From contig JBFXCU010000001.1 of the NCBI GenBank assembly GCA_050181835.1, positions 496,001-560,000 on the forward strand: a stretch of 64,000 nucleotides of DNA, given 5' to 3'. The stretch's first letter is position 1, and the number at the start of each line of letters is the position of its first letter. The notes under the pieces were generated by a model. The model saw only the letters and a program-made list of their open reading frames with translations, was not told the origin of the DNA and did no database searches. Positions 16,701 through 25,814 of this stretch are shown here, one piece after another. A program made the translations under genes and the position numbers. Origin of the DNA: CAILZL01 sp050181835. Lineage in GTDB: Bacteria; Pseudomonadota; Gammaproteobacteria; Steroidobacterales; Steroidobacteraceae.

Positions 16701-18725
16701 ATGACCTATACCTTGTTGTCTTTTACCGGCCTGCCGCCGTTTAATCATATTGCCGCCAGCGAAGTGGAGCCTGCCATCAGGCAATTGCTTGACGAAAATC
16801 GCGCGCAGCTGGAGCAGATTTTGGCCCAGCCGCAAGCCACTTGGGATAACACCATTGCGCCATTGGAAGAAATGCAGCATCGCTTAAGTCGCACTTGGTC
16901 ACCGGTCGGCCATTTGAATGGCGTAATGAACTCTGACGAACTACGCGCGGCGTATAACGCTTGTTTGCCGCTATTGAGCGCTTGGTATACCGATGTGGGG
17001 CAGAACGAGCGCTTGTATCGTGCTTATCAACAGGTGCGACAGAGCGATGCGGAGGGGCTAAATGCGGCACAACTGAAATTGCTGGATAACGCACTGCGCG
17101 ACTTCAAATTAAGCGGTGTCGCGCTGTCTGCCGAAAAGAAAGCCCGTTACAAAGAGTTGATGGAGCAGTTATCCAAGGTGCAATCGAAGTTCGATGAGAA
17201 CGTACTGGATGCGACCAATGCCTGGTCGCGTTTGGTTGGCAATGAATCAGAAATGCAAGGCTTGCCCGCGCCGATTATCGAACGTGCGCGTGCGGCAGCT
17301 GAAGCCAAACAACAAGCGGGTTGGTTGTTCACATTGGATGCGCCAAATTACATGGCAGTGTTAATGCACGGTGAGAACGCTGCACTACGCCGCGAGTTTT
17401 ATCAGGCGTGGGTGACGCGTGCATCGGATCAAGGCACCAATCCGCAATGGGATAACAGCGACTTGATTGAACAAATCATGCGGCTGCGTCATGAGTTAGC
17501 GCAATTGGTGGGGTTTGACAATTACGCCACGTATTCATTGGCGACCAAGATGGCCAAATCCGTCACCGAAGTTACCGAATTTCTAACTCAGTTGGCGACG
17601 CACAGTAAAGCTGCTGCACAACGTGAACTGGCAGAGCTGCAAGCTTTTGCAGGGTGCGCGATGAACGCATGGGATGTGGGTTACTACTCGGAGCGGATGA
17701 AGCAGCAGCGGTTTGATTTGTCCGAAGAAGCACTGCGCCCCTACTTCCCCGCGCCACAGGTATTGCAAGGTCTGTTTGCCGTAGCGGAACGGTTATATGG
17801 CGTGCAAATTGTCGAGCGTCACGATGTTGAAAAGTATCACGCAGATGTGCAGTTCTTTGACATCGTCAATGCCGATGGCGCACCTCGTGGCAGTTTCTAT
17901 GTGGATCTATATGCGCGACCCAAGAAGCGTGGTGGCGCATGGATGGATGATTGTGTCGGTCGTATGCAGATCAGTGATAGCTATCTGCCAGTGGCGTACC
18001 TGGTGTGTAACTTTATGCCACCGGTAGGTACCAAACCTGCCTTGTTAACACACTCGGAAGTGGTGACGATGTTCCATGAGTTTGGTCATGGCCTGCACCA
18101 CATGCTGACGCGTGTTGATTACCCAAGCGTGTCCGGCATTAACGGTGTGCCTTGGGATGCGGTGGAATTGCCTAGCCAGTTCATGGAAAATTTCGCGTGG
18201 CAATCGGACGTGCTGCCATTGATTTCAAAACATATAGAAACGGGTGCATCGTTACCCGCTGCCGAGTTACAGCGGCTACTTGCCTCGCGTACCTTTCAAT
18301 CGGGATTACAAACCGTGCGACAACTGGAATTTTCGTTACTGGATCTGCGTCTGCACGCCGAGTATGACTCAGTGCAAGGCGCGCGCGTGATGCGAACCCT
18401 TAAGCAAGTTCGTGAGCAAGTCGCGGTGATTATCCCGCCGGACTTCAATCGCTTTCCACACAGCTTTTCGCACATTTTCTCGGGTGGTTATGCGGCTGGT
18501 TATTACAGCTATAAGTGGGCCGAGGTGTTGGCCGCAGATGCCTTCAGTGCGTTTGAAGAAAAGGGTATTTTTGATCCCGCCACTGCGCAGCGATTTGCCA
18601 GTGCCATTCTGGAAAAGGGCGGTAGTCGTGATGCCATGGAGGCCTTTGTTGAATTTCGTGGCCGCAAGCCACAAATTGAACCGCTGTTGAAACAACTTGG
18701 TTTGGTGGATAAAGCGGCAGCGTGA
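16701..18725 (+). CDS. prlC: Oligopeptidase A (M3 zinc metallopeptidase)
   Basis: This 674-aa cytoplasmic peptidase degrades short peptides, including cleaved signal peptides. The zinc motif HEFGH is at 459-463 within FHEFGHGLHHML; a downstream glutamate in the helix that carries ELPSQFMENF completes the site. The N-terminal part has the expected helical M3 architecture (PPFNHIAASEVEPAIRQLL, then LGPVGHLNGV-like WSPVGHLNGVMNS). The length matches E. coli OpdA/PrlC (about 680). It has its own upstream region and ends just before the convergent rarD gene. Confidence 0.95.
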   Translation: MTYTLLSFTGLPPFNHIAASEVEPAIRQLLDENRAQLEQILAQPQATWDNTIAPLEEMQHRLSRTWSPVGHLNGVMNSDELRAAYNACLPLLSAWYTDVGQNERLYRAYQQVRQSDAEGLNAAQLKLLDNALRDFKLSGVALSAEKKARYKELMEQLSKVQSKFDENVLDATNAWSRLVGNESEMQGLPAPIIERARAAAEAKQQAGWLFTLDAPNYMAVLMHGENAALRREFYQAWVTRASDQGTNPQWDNSDLIEQIMRLRHELAQLVGFDNYATYSLATKMAKSVTEVTEFLTQLATHSKAAAQRELAELQAFAGCAMNAWDVGYYSERMKQQRFDLSEEALRPYFPAPQVLQGLFAVAERLYGVQIVERHDVEKYHADVQFFDIVNADGAPRGSFYVDLYARPKKRGGAWMDDCVGRMQISDSYLPVAYLVCNFMPPVGTKPALLTHSEVVTMFHEFGHGLHHMLTRVDYPSVSGINGVPWDAVELPSQFMENFAWQSDVLPLISKHIETGASLPAAELQRLLASRTFQSGLQTVRQLEFSLLDLRLHAEYDSVQGARVMRTLKQVREQVAVIIPPDFNRFPHSFSHIFSGGYAAGYYSYKWAEVLAADAFSAFEEKGIFDPATAQRFASAILEKGGSRDAMEAFVEFRGRKPQIEPLLKQLGLVDKAAA

Positions 18726-18745
18726 TAAAAATAAACTGATAAAAA

Positions 18746-19660
18746 TCAGACTGGCCGCATGTTAGTGCGTCGCATGCCATCTGCTGCATAAATCAATAAC
18801 GCCAGCCAGATCAAACCGAAACTGGCGAGGCGAGCGGGCGACAGCGCCTCTTTGTAGAGAAATACGCCAAGCAGAAACTGCAAGGTGGGGCCGACATATT
18901 GCAGCATACCCACAGTGGTGTAGCTGATGAGTCGTGCGCCATAGTTGAACAGGGTCAGTGGTACCACCGTGGCCACGCCCGACATCGCAAGCAATACCAG
19001 CATTAAGGGTGAGTGCGGCAGTAGCTCACCTTGCTGTTGCTGCGCCCAGATCAAGTAGCCACAAGCCAAGGGTGATACCAGTAGTGTTTCCACTGCTAAG
19101 CCGGGTAACGCTGCAACCGGTGAAGTTTTGCGTAACAGCCCATACAGACTGAAGGTGCCAGCGAGTACTAAAGCGATCCATGGAAATTGTCCGGCTTGAA
19201 CGGTGAGTGCCACTACACCACTACTGGCAATGACAACAGCAGACCATTGCGCGCGATCCAAACGCTCCGATAACACCAGTACGCCGAGTAGCACATTCAC
19301 CAAGGGACTGATGAAGTAGCCGAGACTAGTGAACAATACTTGGCCATGTGCAACACCCCAAGCATAGGTGGTCCAGTTCACCGCCAACAGGCTGGCGGTC
19401 ACAGACAAGCGTCGTAATAGGGCGGGTGTTAGTAGTGCCTGCCATAGGGCTTTCAGTTCGCCGCGCCAAGCAATCCACCCCACGACGACCAAACAGCCCA
19501 TGACGTAACGCCACGCCGCAATTTGCAACGCAGGAATACTATTTAGTGGCTTGAGATAGAGTGGAAACAGCCCCCAAATGAAGAACGCAATGAATACCGC
19601 TATCAGCCCGCTGCGGGCAGAGCGATCGGCGGCATCAGGGGTGCGGCTTGAGCTTGGCAT
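18746..19660 (-). CDS. rarD: RarD-type EamA family transporter
   Basis: The 304-aa protein has about ten hydrophobic segments arranged as two EamA repeats. It begins GLIAVFIAFFIWGLFPLYLK and carries LAVNWTTYAWGVAHGQVLFTSLGYFISPLVNVLLG in its first half (quoted as consecutive segments of helices 3-4) and YTTVGMLQYVGPTLQFLLGV in its second. These stretches are typical of RarD, an inner-membrane drug/metabolite-superfamily protein linked to chloramphenicol resistance in other species, with substrate unknown. The start at 19660 (MPSSSRTP) is chosen because it leaves a short cytoplasmic tail; an upstream start at 19738 would add 26 unlike residues. Convergent with prlC. Confidence 0.88.
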   Translation of the reverse strand: MPSSSRTPDAADRSARSGLIAVFIAFFIWGLFPLYLKPLNSIPALQIAAWRYVMGCLVVVGWIAWRGELKALWQALLTPALLRRLSVTASLLAVNWTTYAWGVAHGQVLFTSLGYFISPLVNVLLGVLVLSERLDRAQWSAVVIASSGVVALTVQAGQFPWIALVLAGTFSLYGLLRKTSPVAALPGLAVETLLVSPLACGYLIWAQQQQGELLPHSPLMLVLLAMSGVATVVPLTLFNYGARLISYTTVGMLQYVGPTLQFLLGVFLYKEALSPARLASFGLIWLALLIYAADGMRRTNMRPV

Positions 19661-19758
19661 TCTGGATGGATTAAAAAGGTGGTGTAGTGTAGCGATAACC
19701 GTATTCGGCTTCTGGCCGGAAATGGATTTTGTCCCCAACTTAAACGCAACAGGAACGG

Positions 19759-20388
19759 ATGATGATTACATTGCTGGACCAGGCGCGTCGCTTGCTGGCG
19801 GTGGCGCAAACTGGATTGCACTACACCAAGAGTGAGTTTGAGCGCGAGCGCTACCAGGAGATTGCACAGATCGCTGCCGAGCTGCTCGGTAACGGCGAGC
19901 ACTATGATGTCACTGCAATTCGCCAAGCATGGGTAATGGAAGATGGCTACCAAACCCCCAAGCTGGATGTGCGTGGCGCAATTTTTCGTCGTGGCGAGCG
20001 TGATGATGAAGTGCTGCTGGTGCGTGAGCGCAGCGATGGTAAATGGACGGTGCCGGGTGGTTTCGCGGATGTGAATGAACCCCCTTCCACGTCAATCTTA
20101 AAGGAAATCGAACAGGAGTCGGGTTATACCGCGCGCGTACTCAAACTAGCTGCGGTACATGATCGCAATAAACACAACCACCCTGCGTTTATGTTCCATT
20201 TATGGAAGCTGTTATTCGTCTGCGAAATTATCGGCGGTGCACCACGGCTTAGTAATGAAACTGACGGCGTGGCATTTTTTTCACTGGATGCAGTGCCGGA
20301 ATTGTCTACTGGACGCATTACCGCCGAGCAGTTGCGCTTGCTGCATCGGCATCACTTGCAGCCGCAATTGGCCACCGAATTTGACTAG
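19759..20388 (+). CDS. NUDIX hydrolase with N-terminal Nudix_N_2 domain
   Basis: The Nudix box reads GGFADVNEPPSTSILKEIEQ followed by ESGY (about residues 100-123). The catalytic glutamates are kept, but lysine replaces the usual arginine of the REUxEE motif. The first 60 residues (LLDQARRLLAVAQTGLHYTK..ERERYQEI) match the N-terminal domain of the COG1051-like ADP-ribose pyrophosphatase group. Hydrolysis of a nucleoside diphosphate linked to another moiety, possibly ADP-ribose, is expected in the cytoplasm; the true substrate is unknown. AGGAACGG precedes two adjacent ATG codons (19759 and 19762), either of which could be used. 209 aa is normal for the group. Confidence 0.9.
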   Translation: MMITLLDQARRLLAVAQTGLHYTKSEFERERYQEIAQIAAELLGNGEHYDVTAIRQAWVMEDGYQTPKLDVRGAIFRRGERDDEVLLVRERSDGKWTVPGGFADVNEPPSTSILKEIEQESGYTARVLKLAAVHDRNKHNHPAFMFHLWKLLFVCEIIGGAPRLSNETDGVAFFSLDAVPELSTGRITAEQLRLLHRHHLQPQLATEFD

Positions 20389-20393
20389 GGTAT

Positions 20394-20900
20394 TTAGTGT
20401 TCTCGGTGCGAAGAGAACGACAATCTATCCAGAACCCCCATTAATACTGCGGATATCACAAAGGTCAGGTGAATAATGACGTACCACATCAGCTTGTCAT
20501 TAGGAGTGGTATCGGCTTCGACAAACTTGGTGAGCAGGTGAATGGATGAGATCGCCACAATGGATGCTGCTACTTTGAGCTTCAATGTTCCTGCGTCGAG
20601 CTTGCCCAGCCAGCCTAGTTTGTCGCCATCACCTTCGATATCAATACGCGATACGAAATTTTCATAGCCGGAAAACATGACCATCACGATCAAGCTACCT
20701 ACCAGTGCCAAGTCAATCATTGCGAGTAGCGTCAGCACCAGATCAGCCTCTTCCATGGTAAATACATGAGTGATGACGTGATATGCCTCTTGAAAAAACT
20801 TGATGCCGAGTGCCAGTAAGGCAATCGACATGCCCAGATAAACGGGGGCGAGAAGCCAGCGGCTGGCAAACAGTAGCTTTTCAATGGCGCGTTCGATCAT
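20394..20900 (-). CDS. yqhA: UPF0114 membrane protein YqhA
   Basis: A 168-aa inner-membrane protein with four hydrophobic helices (LLAPVYLGMSIALLALGIKF, LVLTLLAMIDLALVGSLIVM, KVAASIVAISSIHLL, YVIIHLTFVISAVLMGVL). The conserved family stretches include FSGYENFVSRID and LDAGTLKLKVA. This is the UPF0114/TIGR00645 family, whose function is not established. The start at 20900 (MIERAIEKLLFASRW) matches the conserved N-terminus of the family; a longer in-frame start would add 11 unlike residues. It is convergent with the NUDIX gene with five bases between the stops. Confidence 0.9.
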   Translation of the reverse strand: MIERAIEKLLFASRWLLAPVYLGMSIALLALGIKFFQEAYHVITHVFTMEEADLVLTLLAMIDLALVGSLIVMVMFSGYENFVSRIDIEGDGDKLGWLGKLDAGTLKLKVAASIVAISSIHLLTKFVEADTTPNDKLMWYVIIHLTFVISAVLMGVLDRLSFSSHREH

Positions 20901-20988
20901 GGGCTTCCCAGAATTAGTAAAACAGACATCCAAAATATAGAGCGTAGATTGTACCTGTTTATATCTTTGGAGTTGATTGGCCGTAACT

Positions 20989-21447
20989 TCATTTCAAACT
21001 GGGTATTTCCACTGCGGTGACCTTGCCGTTGCTTAACGTTACGCGACCAGTGAGAAATCCTGAGCGACCTATTTCTAGGGCGTATAGCAATGCGCGTGTT
21101 GTGCTGTCATCAGCGAGACGCTGTTGCGTTGGCGGGCCAAGTAATTCAATTACCTGCAGCTCATTCATGCCGGGCGTGATGAGCGTCCAGCTAGCATGGG
21201 ACAGCCAGCGCGGGTCGTTGCCGTTGGCATAGTTGGTTGTGGTATGGATAGGGGAATTGTTCGGCTGACGTTGTAGTTCAGCAATTTGTCGTGCTTGTTC
21301 GCGCACTGTTGCCTCCAGCGTGCGAATGTTTTGCTCTATGTCAGTTAAGCGAAACTCATCGATAGGGGCCGCCAGTAGCGGTGGGGCGACGACAAGGCAG
21401 ATAAGGAAGGTGGTTGTGAGCCTCATCAATCTGCACTGAGTGCACAT
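20989..21447 (-). CDS. Secreted SmpA/OmlA-like domain protein with coiled coil
   Basis: GGAGGT sits four bases before the ATG at 21447. The 152-aa product begins with a signal peptide (LTTTFLICLVVAPPLLAAP). A short coiled coil follows (LTDIEQNIRTLEATVREQAR, about residues 35-60), and then a C-terminal domain with the BamE/OmlA-like pattern: WTLITPGMNELQVIELLGPP, a beta strand with LLYALEI, and GRVTLSNGKVTAVE. The pairing of trimerising coiled coil and this fold suggests a small periplasmic or envelope-attached scaffold. No lipobox cysteine is visible after the signal peptide. Exact function unknown. Confidence 0.7.
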   Translation of the reverse strand: MCTQCRLMRLTTTFLICLVVAPPLLAAPIDEFRLTDIEQNIRTLEATVREQARQIAELQRQPNNSPIHTTTNYANGNDPRWLSHASWTLITPGMNELQVIELLGPPTQQRLADDSTTRALLYALEIGRSGFLTGRVTLSNGKVTAVEIPSLK

Positions 21448-21856
21448 GCTTACCTCCATCGTGGGTTGTTATTGCTACCCATAAATACCGGGTCAAATTT
21501 TGCCAGATCGGCGCCAAATCTACGCCTGTAAAAGATGGCTTTCCGTAATGTCGATTTGCATTCAAGAAAATTTCGATACCCTGAGTGCCTTTTCATCTTG
21601 CGTACCCATTTGATGCTGCCAGTATTACTGGTGACAGGGTGGTTGTAATACTGGTGTGTCGCAAGCATAAAAGTAGTAACAAGCGGCGGCGCTCAGAGTC
21701 GCGTCAGGAAGCTGAATAAGCGGTCACCAACGCGTAAGTCGGGCGGTATCACCATCCGCTACGTTTGTCCCGAGGCTGGTTTTCTGGCGCGCGCGGACGT
21801 ATAAAGCAGGTGGCCATTATTCAAATATTCAAATGTTTAGTGGAGAGGGGGTGACT
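21448..21856. other. Intergenic region before fadL, no gene seen
   Basis: No convincing coding sequence on either strand. It separates divergent genes, so it should hold two promoters. The only structure noted is a short direct repeat ATTCAAAT/ATTCAAAT just before the fadL ribosome site GAGAGGGGG. Confidence 0.5.
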
Positions 21857-23209
21857 ATGAACAGCGGAAGTAAGTTTTTGCATCTTTCGGTACTGGCGGC
21901 ACTATCCGGCACGGCACTGCTGGCGGTGCAATCGGCTGGTGCGTCTGGCTTCTCCATTGCAGAGCAGAGTGCCTCGGGTCTGGGGAATGCCTATGCTGGC
22001 GCTGCCGCAGTGGCGGAAGATGCGAGCACCCTCTTTTTTAATTCCGCTGGCTTGACGCAACTCACACGTCCTTCACTGGTGATGACTGGCGCCGCCATTC
22101 AGATTAAATCTGAATTCAAAAATAACGGTTCGGTGGCCGCAACTGGACAAGCTTTGGGGACCAACGGCGGTGATGCTGGCGGTACTATTTTGGTGCCCGC
22201 GCTGTACGTCGCTGTACCGCTTTCTGATACGGTTACTGGTGGCTTGGCTGTTAACGCGCCGTTTGGCTTGAAGACTGAATATAACGACGATTTTATCGGT
22301 CGCTTTCAAGGCATTGTTTCGGATGTAAAAACCACCAACATCAACACCGCGCTGGCTTTCAAGTTAAACAACGTGGTTTCGCTGGGTGTGGGTGCAAATT
22401 ATCAAACCATCGATGCAAAGCTGACTAAAAACATTAACTACACTGCGGCTATTGCCAGCAATACCGGCGGCGCATTGGTGTTACCTGGCTTACAAGGCGG
22501 GGTTGAGATCAAGGGCAATGATTCCGCTTGGGGTTACGATGTGGGTCTATTGTTCAATTTCAATGATCGTACTCACGTGGGCTTGTCATATCGTTCGGCG
22601 ATAAAATATAACGTGGCTGGTAATGCAGCGTTTTCGCCGCCTACGACAACCAATGCAACGGGGCAGGCCATCATCAATGCTGCCAGCGCCAGCACTTTGG
22701 CCAACGGCCCGGTCACGCTGGCTATCAAGCTACCTGCATCGGCGCGGTTGGCGGCCACACAAAAATTGGGTAACTCGGTTGAATTGTTGGGTGAAGTGTC
22801 GTGGACGCAATGGAGCAGCGTTCCTGAATTACGCATCAATCGCACCAATGGTGTGACGTTGAGCAATACTCCAGAGCAGTGGGATGACACCATGCGTTAC
22901 GCACTGGGTGCCAATTTTCAGTTGAATGATGCAGTTAAGTTACGCGTTGGTGCAGCAAAGGATGAGGCCCCAGTGCCTGATTCCACTCGTACACCACGCC
23001 TGCCTGACAATGACCGTACTTGGTTGACTGCAGGTGCGCAGGTGAAGGTCACCAATAACATCAACATGGATGTGGCTTATGCCAATATTAAGGCCAAGGA
23101 TGCAGCACTCAATCAGAATGATGGTAGCACTGCCGCTAATGGCCTGCTGAAAGGCACGCAGAAAACCAGTATCAATATACTGAGCTTGCAAGCGACAGTT
23201 AGCTTCTAG
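21857..23209 (+). CDS. fadL: FadL/OmpP1/TodX family outer-membrane transporter
   Basis: This 450-aa protein should form a 14-strand outer-membrane barrel that lets long-chain fatty acids or other hydrophobic compounds pass. It starts with a signal peptide ending SAGASG; the mature protein opens with FSIAEQSASGLGNAYAGAAA and EDASTLFFNSAGL, the hallmark hatch region of the family. Later strands include NAPFGLKTEY, NDRTHVGLSYRS and LGEVSWTQWS, and the chain ends in an aromatic residue (LQATVSF), as outer-membrane proteins do. GAGAGGGGG precedes the ATG at 21857. It stands as a single gene. Confidence 0.93.
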   Translation: MNSGSKFLHLSVLAALSGTALLAVQSAGASGFSIAEQSASGLGNAYAGAAAVAEDASTLFFNSAGLTQLTRPSLVMTGAAIQIKSEFKNNGSVAATGQALGTNGGDAGGTILVPALYVAVPLSDTVTGGLAVNAPFGLKTEYNDDFIGRFQGIVSDVKTTNINTALAFKLNNVVSLGVGANYQTIDAKLTKNINYTAAIASNTGGALVLPGLQGGVEIKGNDSAWGYDVGLLFNFNDRTHVGLSYRSAIKYNVAGNAAFSPPTTTNATGQAIINAASASTLANGPVTLAIKLPASARLAATQKLGNSVELLGEVSWTQWSSVPELRINRTNGVTLSNTPEQWDDTMRYALGANFQLNDAVKLRVGAAKDEAPVPDSTRTPRLPDNDRTWLTAGAQVKVTNNINMDVAYANIKAKDAALNQNDGSTAANGLLKGTQKTSINILSLQATVSF

Positions 23210-23314
23210 GCACTAACTCGCCACTGCTCGACTCATGACCGGTAGATAGGGGTAGAATGGCGTGGCCTTCCACCCTTTTTCTATTCCGGCTCATGGGGCT
23301 TGCTTTTCCAACTA

Positions 23315-23998
23315 ATGAACTACTCTCGACAGGAATCTGCCGCTGCCGTTAGCTTGCAGCCCGCTGCGCCTGCCTCTGCCAGCGTTATTTGGTTACATGG
23401 GTTGGGCGCTGATGGCCATGACTTTGTGCCGCTAGTGCCAGAATTGCACTTGCCGGATTCGCTGCCGGTACGCTTTGTGTTTCCCCATGCGCCGCAACGA
23501 CCGGTCACCCTCAATAATGGTTATGTCATGCGAGCTTGGTACGACATCAAGGCGCTGGCGGCCTTGCAGGCTGAAGAAGACGCCGTTGGAATACGCGCCT
23601 CAGAGCAGCTAGTGCGTGAGCTGATTGATGCTGAAGTAAAGGCAGGAATAGCCGCCAGTCGGATTGTGATCGCCGGGTTTTCCCAAGGTGGAGCGGTCGC
23701 ATTGCAGGCGGCGTTACGCTTCCCACAGCGACTGGCGGGAGTGATGGCGCTATCAACTTATTTGCCGTTGCGTGATTCGTTGGCCGCAGAGGCCAGCGCT
23801 GCCAACCGCGATCTTCCGGTTTTGATGTGCCATGGTCGTCAAGACGCGGTAGTGCCAGTACAGCTGGGAGAGCGCTCACGCGATGTATTACAGACGCAGG
23901 GATATGCAGTTGATTTTCGTTACTACGATATGCCGCATTCGGTATGTGCCGAGCAGGTGCAAGATATCAGTAGCTGGTTGAGTGCGGTGCTGTCATGA
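23315..23998 (+). CDS. Carboxylesterase/phospholipase family alpha/beta hydrolase
   Basis: A 227-aa cytoplasmic esterase with a visible catalytic triad: S123 in GFSQGG, D177 in HGRQDAVV and H208 in MPHSV. The early stretch VIWLHGLGADGHDF supplies the oxyanion region, and FVFPHAPQRPVTLNNGY is characteristic of the acyl-protein thioesterase/carboxylesterase (EstB) group. It probably hydrolyses short carboxylic esters or thioesters. The ATG at 23315 is preferred over an upstream TTG. Its stop overlaps the next start as ATGA (23995-23998), so it is co-translated with a diguanylate cyclase. Confidence 0.92.
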   Translation: MNYSRQESAAAVSLQPAAPASASVIWLHGLGADGHDFVPLVPELHLPDSLPVRFVFPHAPQRPVTLNNGYVMRAWYDIKALAALQAEEDAVGIRASEQLVRELIDAEVKAGIAASRIVIAGFSQGGAVALQAALRFPQRLAGVMALSTYLPLRDSLAAEASAANRDLPVLMCHGRQDAVVPVQLGERSRDVLQTQGYAVDFRYYDMPHSVCAEQVQDISSWLSAVLS

Positions 23999-25209
23999 CG
24001 AAATCGGGTCGTGTGCCAGGCATGCGTTGGAGAGATTTTGAATGGCGGGTGTTCTGGCTGGCTGCGTTATTGGTCGCAACGATCCTGTTTACCATCGTGG
24101 TAGTGCCACAATGGTTGTCGCAACAGGCGCGCTGGCAGGTGCTGCGAGCGCATGTAGGTACGGTGGCACAATTGGCGGCCAGTACCGTTGATGGAGACTT
24201 GCATCGTCAGTTGCTGGATAGAGACGGCTACAGCACGGAGTTGTACCAGAAAGCACTGGCACCGTTGGTACGCTTTCATTCCGCCAATCCCGATATCAGT
24301 TATGCCTACACCATGCTGGAGCGAGCGGGTGAGGTGTTTTTTGTGCTGGATACGGCGCAGTCGCCTGATCTGAAAACCCAGCGCACGCTGCAAGCTTCAG
24401 GCTATATGGAGCCATTTGTTATCAAGGATGAGTACGCGAGTAATTGGCTACAAGAAATTGCTGTCGGCAACACCTGGGTAACGCCACAGTTTCAGCATGA
24501 CAACTATGGCTACTTCCTTTCAGGACATGCGCCTATTTATGACAGCGCCGGACGCTACAGTGGCTTTGTTGGCATTGACTTCGATACTGGTTACTACCAA
24601 GCGCAGGAGCAGCGTTTCAAATGGATTGCACTGGGCACAATCTTGACGGCATTGCTGATGTCATTGCTGTTGGCTTATCTGGCGGCACGCTATCACTACC
24701 AGTGGCAGAATCGGTTGGCAATGCACTATCACTCATCAATGCGCGACGAGCTTACCCAGTTACTCAATCGCCGTGGCGCGTACGAAGCGGTGGAAGTGCT
24801 ACGTGCCATTCGAAGTCAAAGCCACGCGGTATTATTGATCGACATTGATAACTTCAAGGCCATTAACGACAACCACGGCCATATGGCGGGCGATGCAGTC
24901 TTGGTGAGCGTGGCGCAGGTGATTCGCGATAGCGTGCGGGGTCGTGACGTGGTGGCGCGGCTTGGTGGTGATGAATTCCTAGTGTTTGCTCCTGCCTGTG
25001 ATGAAGCCAAGGCGCGTGAAATCGCTGCGCGTATTCAGGAGAATGCCATCGCGCAAGACATGGTGGGGTATAGCTATACCTTGTCTGTGGGAGTCTGTAT
25101 TGAGCAGGGTACTTCCAGCGAGTTTGATAGCATGTACCAGCGTGCGGATGCCGCCATGTATCGCGCTAAGGCGGCTGGCAAAAACCGTTTCGAAGTAGCT
25201 GGCGGTTAA
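23995..25209 (+). CDS. Membrane diguanylate cyclase with periplasmic sensor domain
   Basis: The 404-aa protein makes cyclic di-GMP from two GTP. It has one membrane helix at about 17-38, a periplasmic Cache-like sensor (about 40-205, with YAYTMLERAGEVFFVLD and GHAPIYDSAGRYSGFVGIDF), a second membrane helix at about 209-230 and a C-terminal GGDEF domain. The active-site GGDEF is intact at 324-328, and the inhibitory RxxD site is present five residues upstream (R315-D318), so product feedback is likely. It overlaps the upstream esterase by four bases, which suggests linked expression, although no direct functional link is known. The ligand cannot be predicted. Confidence 0.93.
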   Translation: MTKSGRVPGMRWRDFEWRVFWLAALLVATILFTIVVVPQWLSQQARWQVLRAHVGTVAQLAASTVDGDLHRQLLDRDGYSTELYQKALAPLVRFHSANPDISYAYTMLERAGEVFFVLDTAQSPDLKTQRTLQASGYMEPFVIKDEYASNWLQEIAVGNTWVTPQFQHDNYGYFLSGHAPIYDSAGRYSGFVGIDFDTGYYQAQEQRFKWIALGTILTALLMSLLLAYLAARYHYQWQNRLAMHYHSSMRDELTQLLNRRGAYEAVEVLRAIRSQSHAVLLIDIDNFKAINDNHGHMAGDAVLVSVAQVIRDSVRGRDVVARLGGDEFLVFAPACDEAKAREIAARIQENAIAQDMVGYSYTLSVGVCIEQGTSSEFDSMYQRADAAMYRAKAAGKNRFEVAGG

Positions 25210-25247
25210 ACGGTCTGTTAAGCAAAAGATGTCAGTCGCCGCGCGGC

Positions 25248-25814
25248 TTACTTATTGGTTCCTTGCTTGATCACCATGGTGTCAATCTGCGCTTCGCGTA
25301 ATTTGCGGCGTGTATCTTCCAGCTTGTTCAGATTGCTGATGGGCCCGATACGCACCCGATGCCAAGTTTCGCTATCTATGACGACTTTCTGTATGCCGGA
25401 TTCAATGCCCTGTAGTGCCAAGCGTGCACGTACTCGATCTGCATCAGCAAAGTTGCGATACGAGCCGACTTGCAGAGTGTATGAACCTGGCGCGTCAATG
25501 GCTCCCGCCGCAGAAGAATTGCTGGCAGGTTGATTCCTGTCATTAGCTACTTCGACTTCCAGCTTCGGCAGCACATCATAAAAATCAAACTGGGTGTCCG
25601 CCTTTGCTGACTCAGGCGTAGGCGTATCCGAGCCATCACTTGCTTGTTCGTTGCTCAGCGGTGCACCTGCTCTGAGTTCAACGCCTGGTCGTCGATCATA
25701 TAGGTATACCGCAGTAGCCACTGCCAGACCTACCAACAAGCCAATGGCAAAACCACCCCACGCGGACATGCTGCCGCTGTTATTGGTGCGAGTGCGTTTG
25801 TAGTCACGCGCCAT
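25248..25814 (-). CDS. SPOR-domain membrane protein (FtsN-like)
   Basis: A 188-aa single-pass inner-membrane protein. It has a short basic cytoplasmic tail (ARDYKRTRTNN), one membrane helix (AWGGFAIGLLVGLAVATAVY, about 18-38), a flexible acidic/Ser-rich linker, and a C-terminal SPOR domain (SYTLQVGSYRNFADADRVRA through VRIGPISNLNKLEDTRRKL). SPOR domains bind denuded septal peptidoglycan, so a role at the division site like FtsN is expected. It follows argS, overlapping it by 11 bases; argS next to an FtsN-like gene is a frequent gammaproteobacterial order, which supports the assignment. Confidence 0.88.
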   Translation of the reverse strand: MARDYKRTRTNNSGSMSAWGGFAIGLLVGLAVATAVYLYDRRPGVELRAGAPLSNEQASDGSDTPTPESAKADTQFDFYDVLPKLEVEVANDRNQPASNSSAAGAIDAPGSYTLQVGSYRNFADADRVRARLALQGIESGIQKVVIDSETWHRVRIGPISNLNKLEDTRRKLREAQIDTMVIKQGTNK

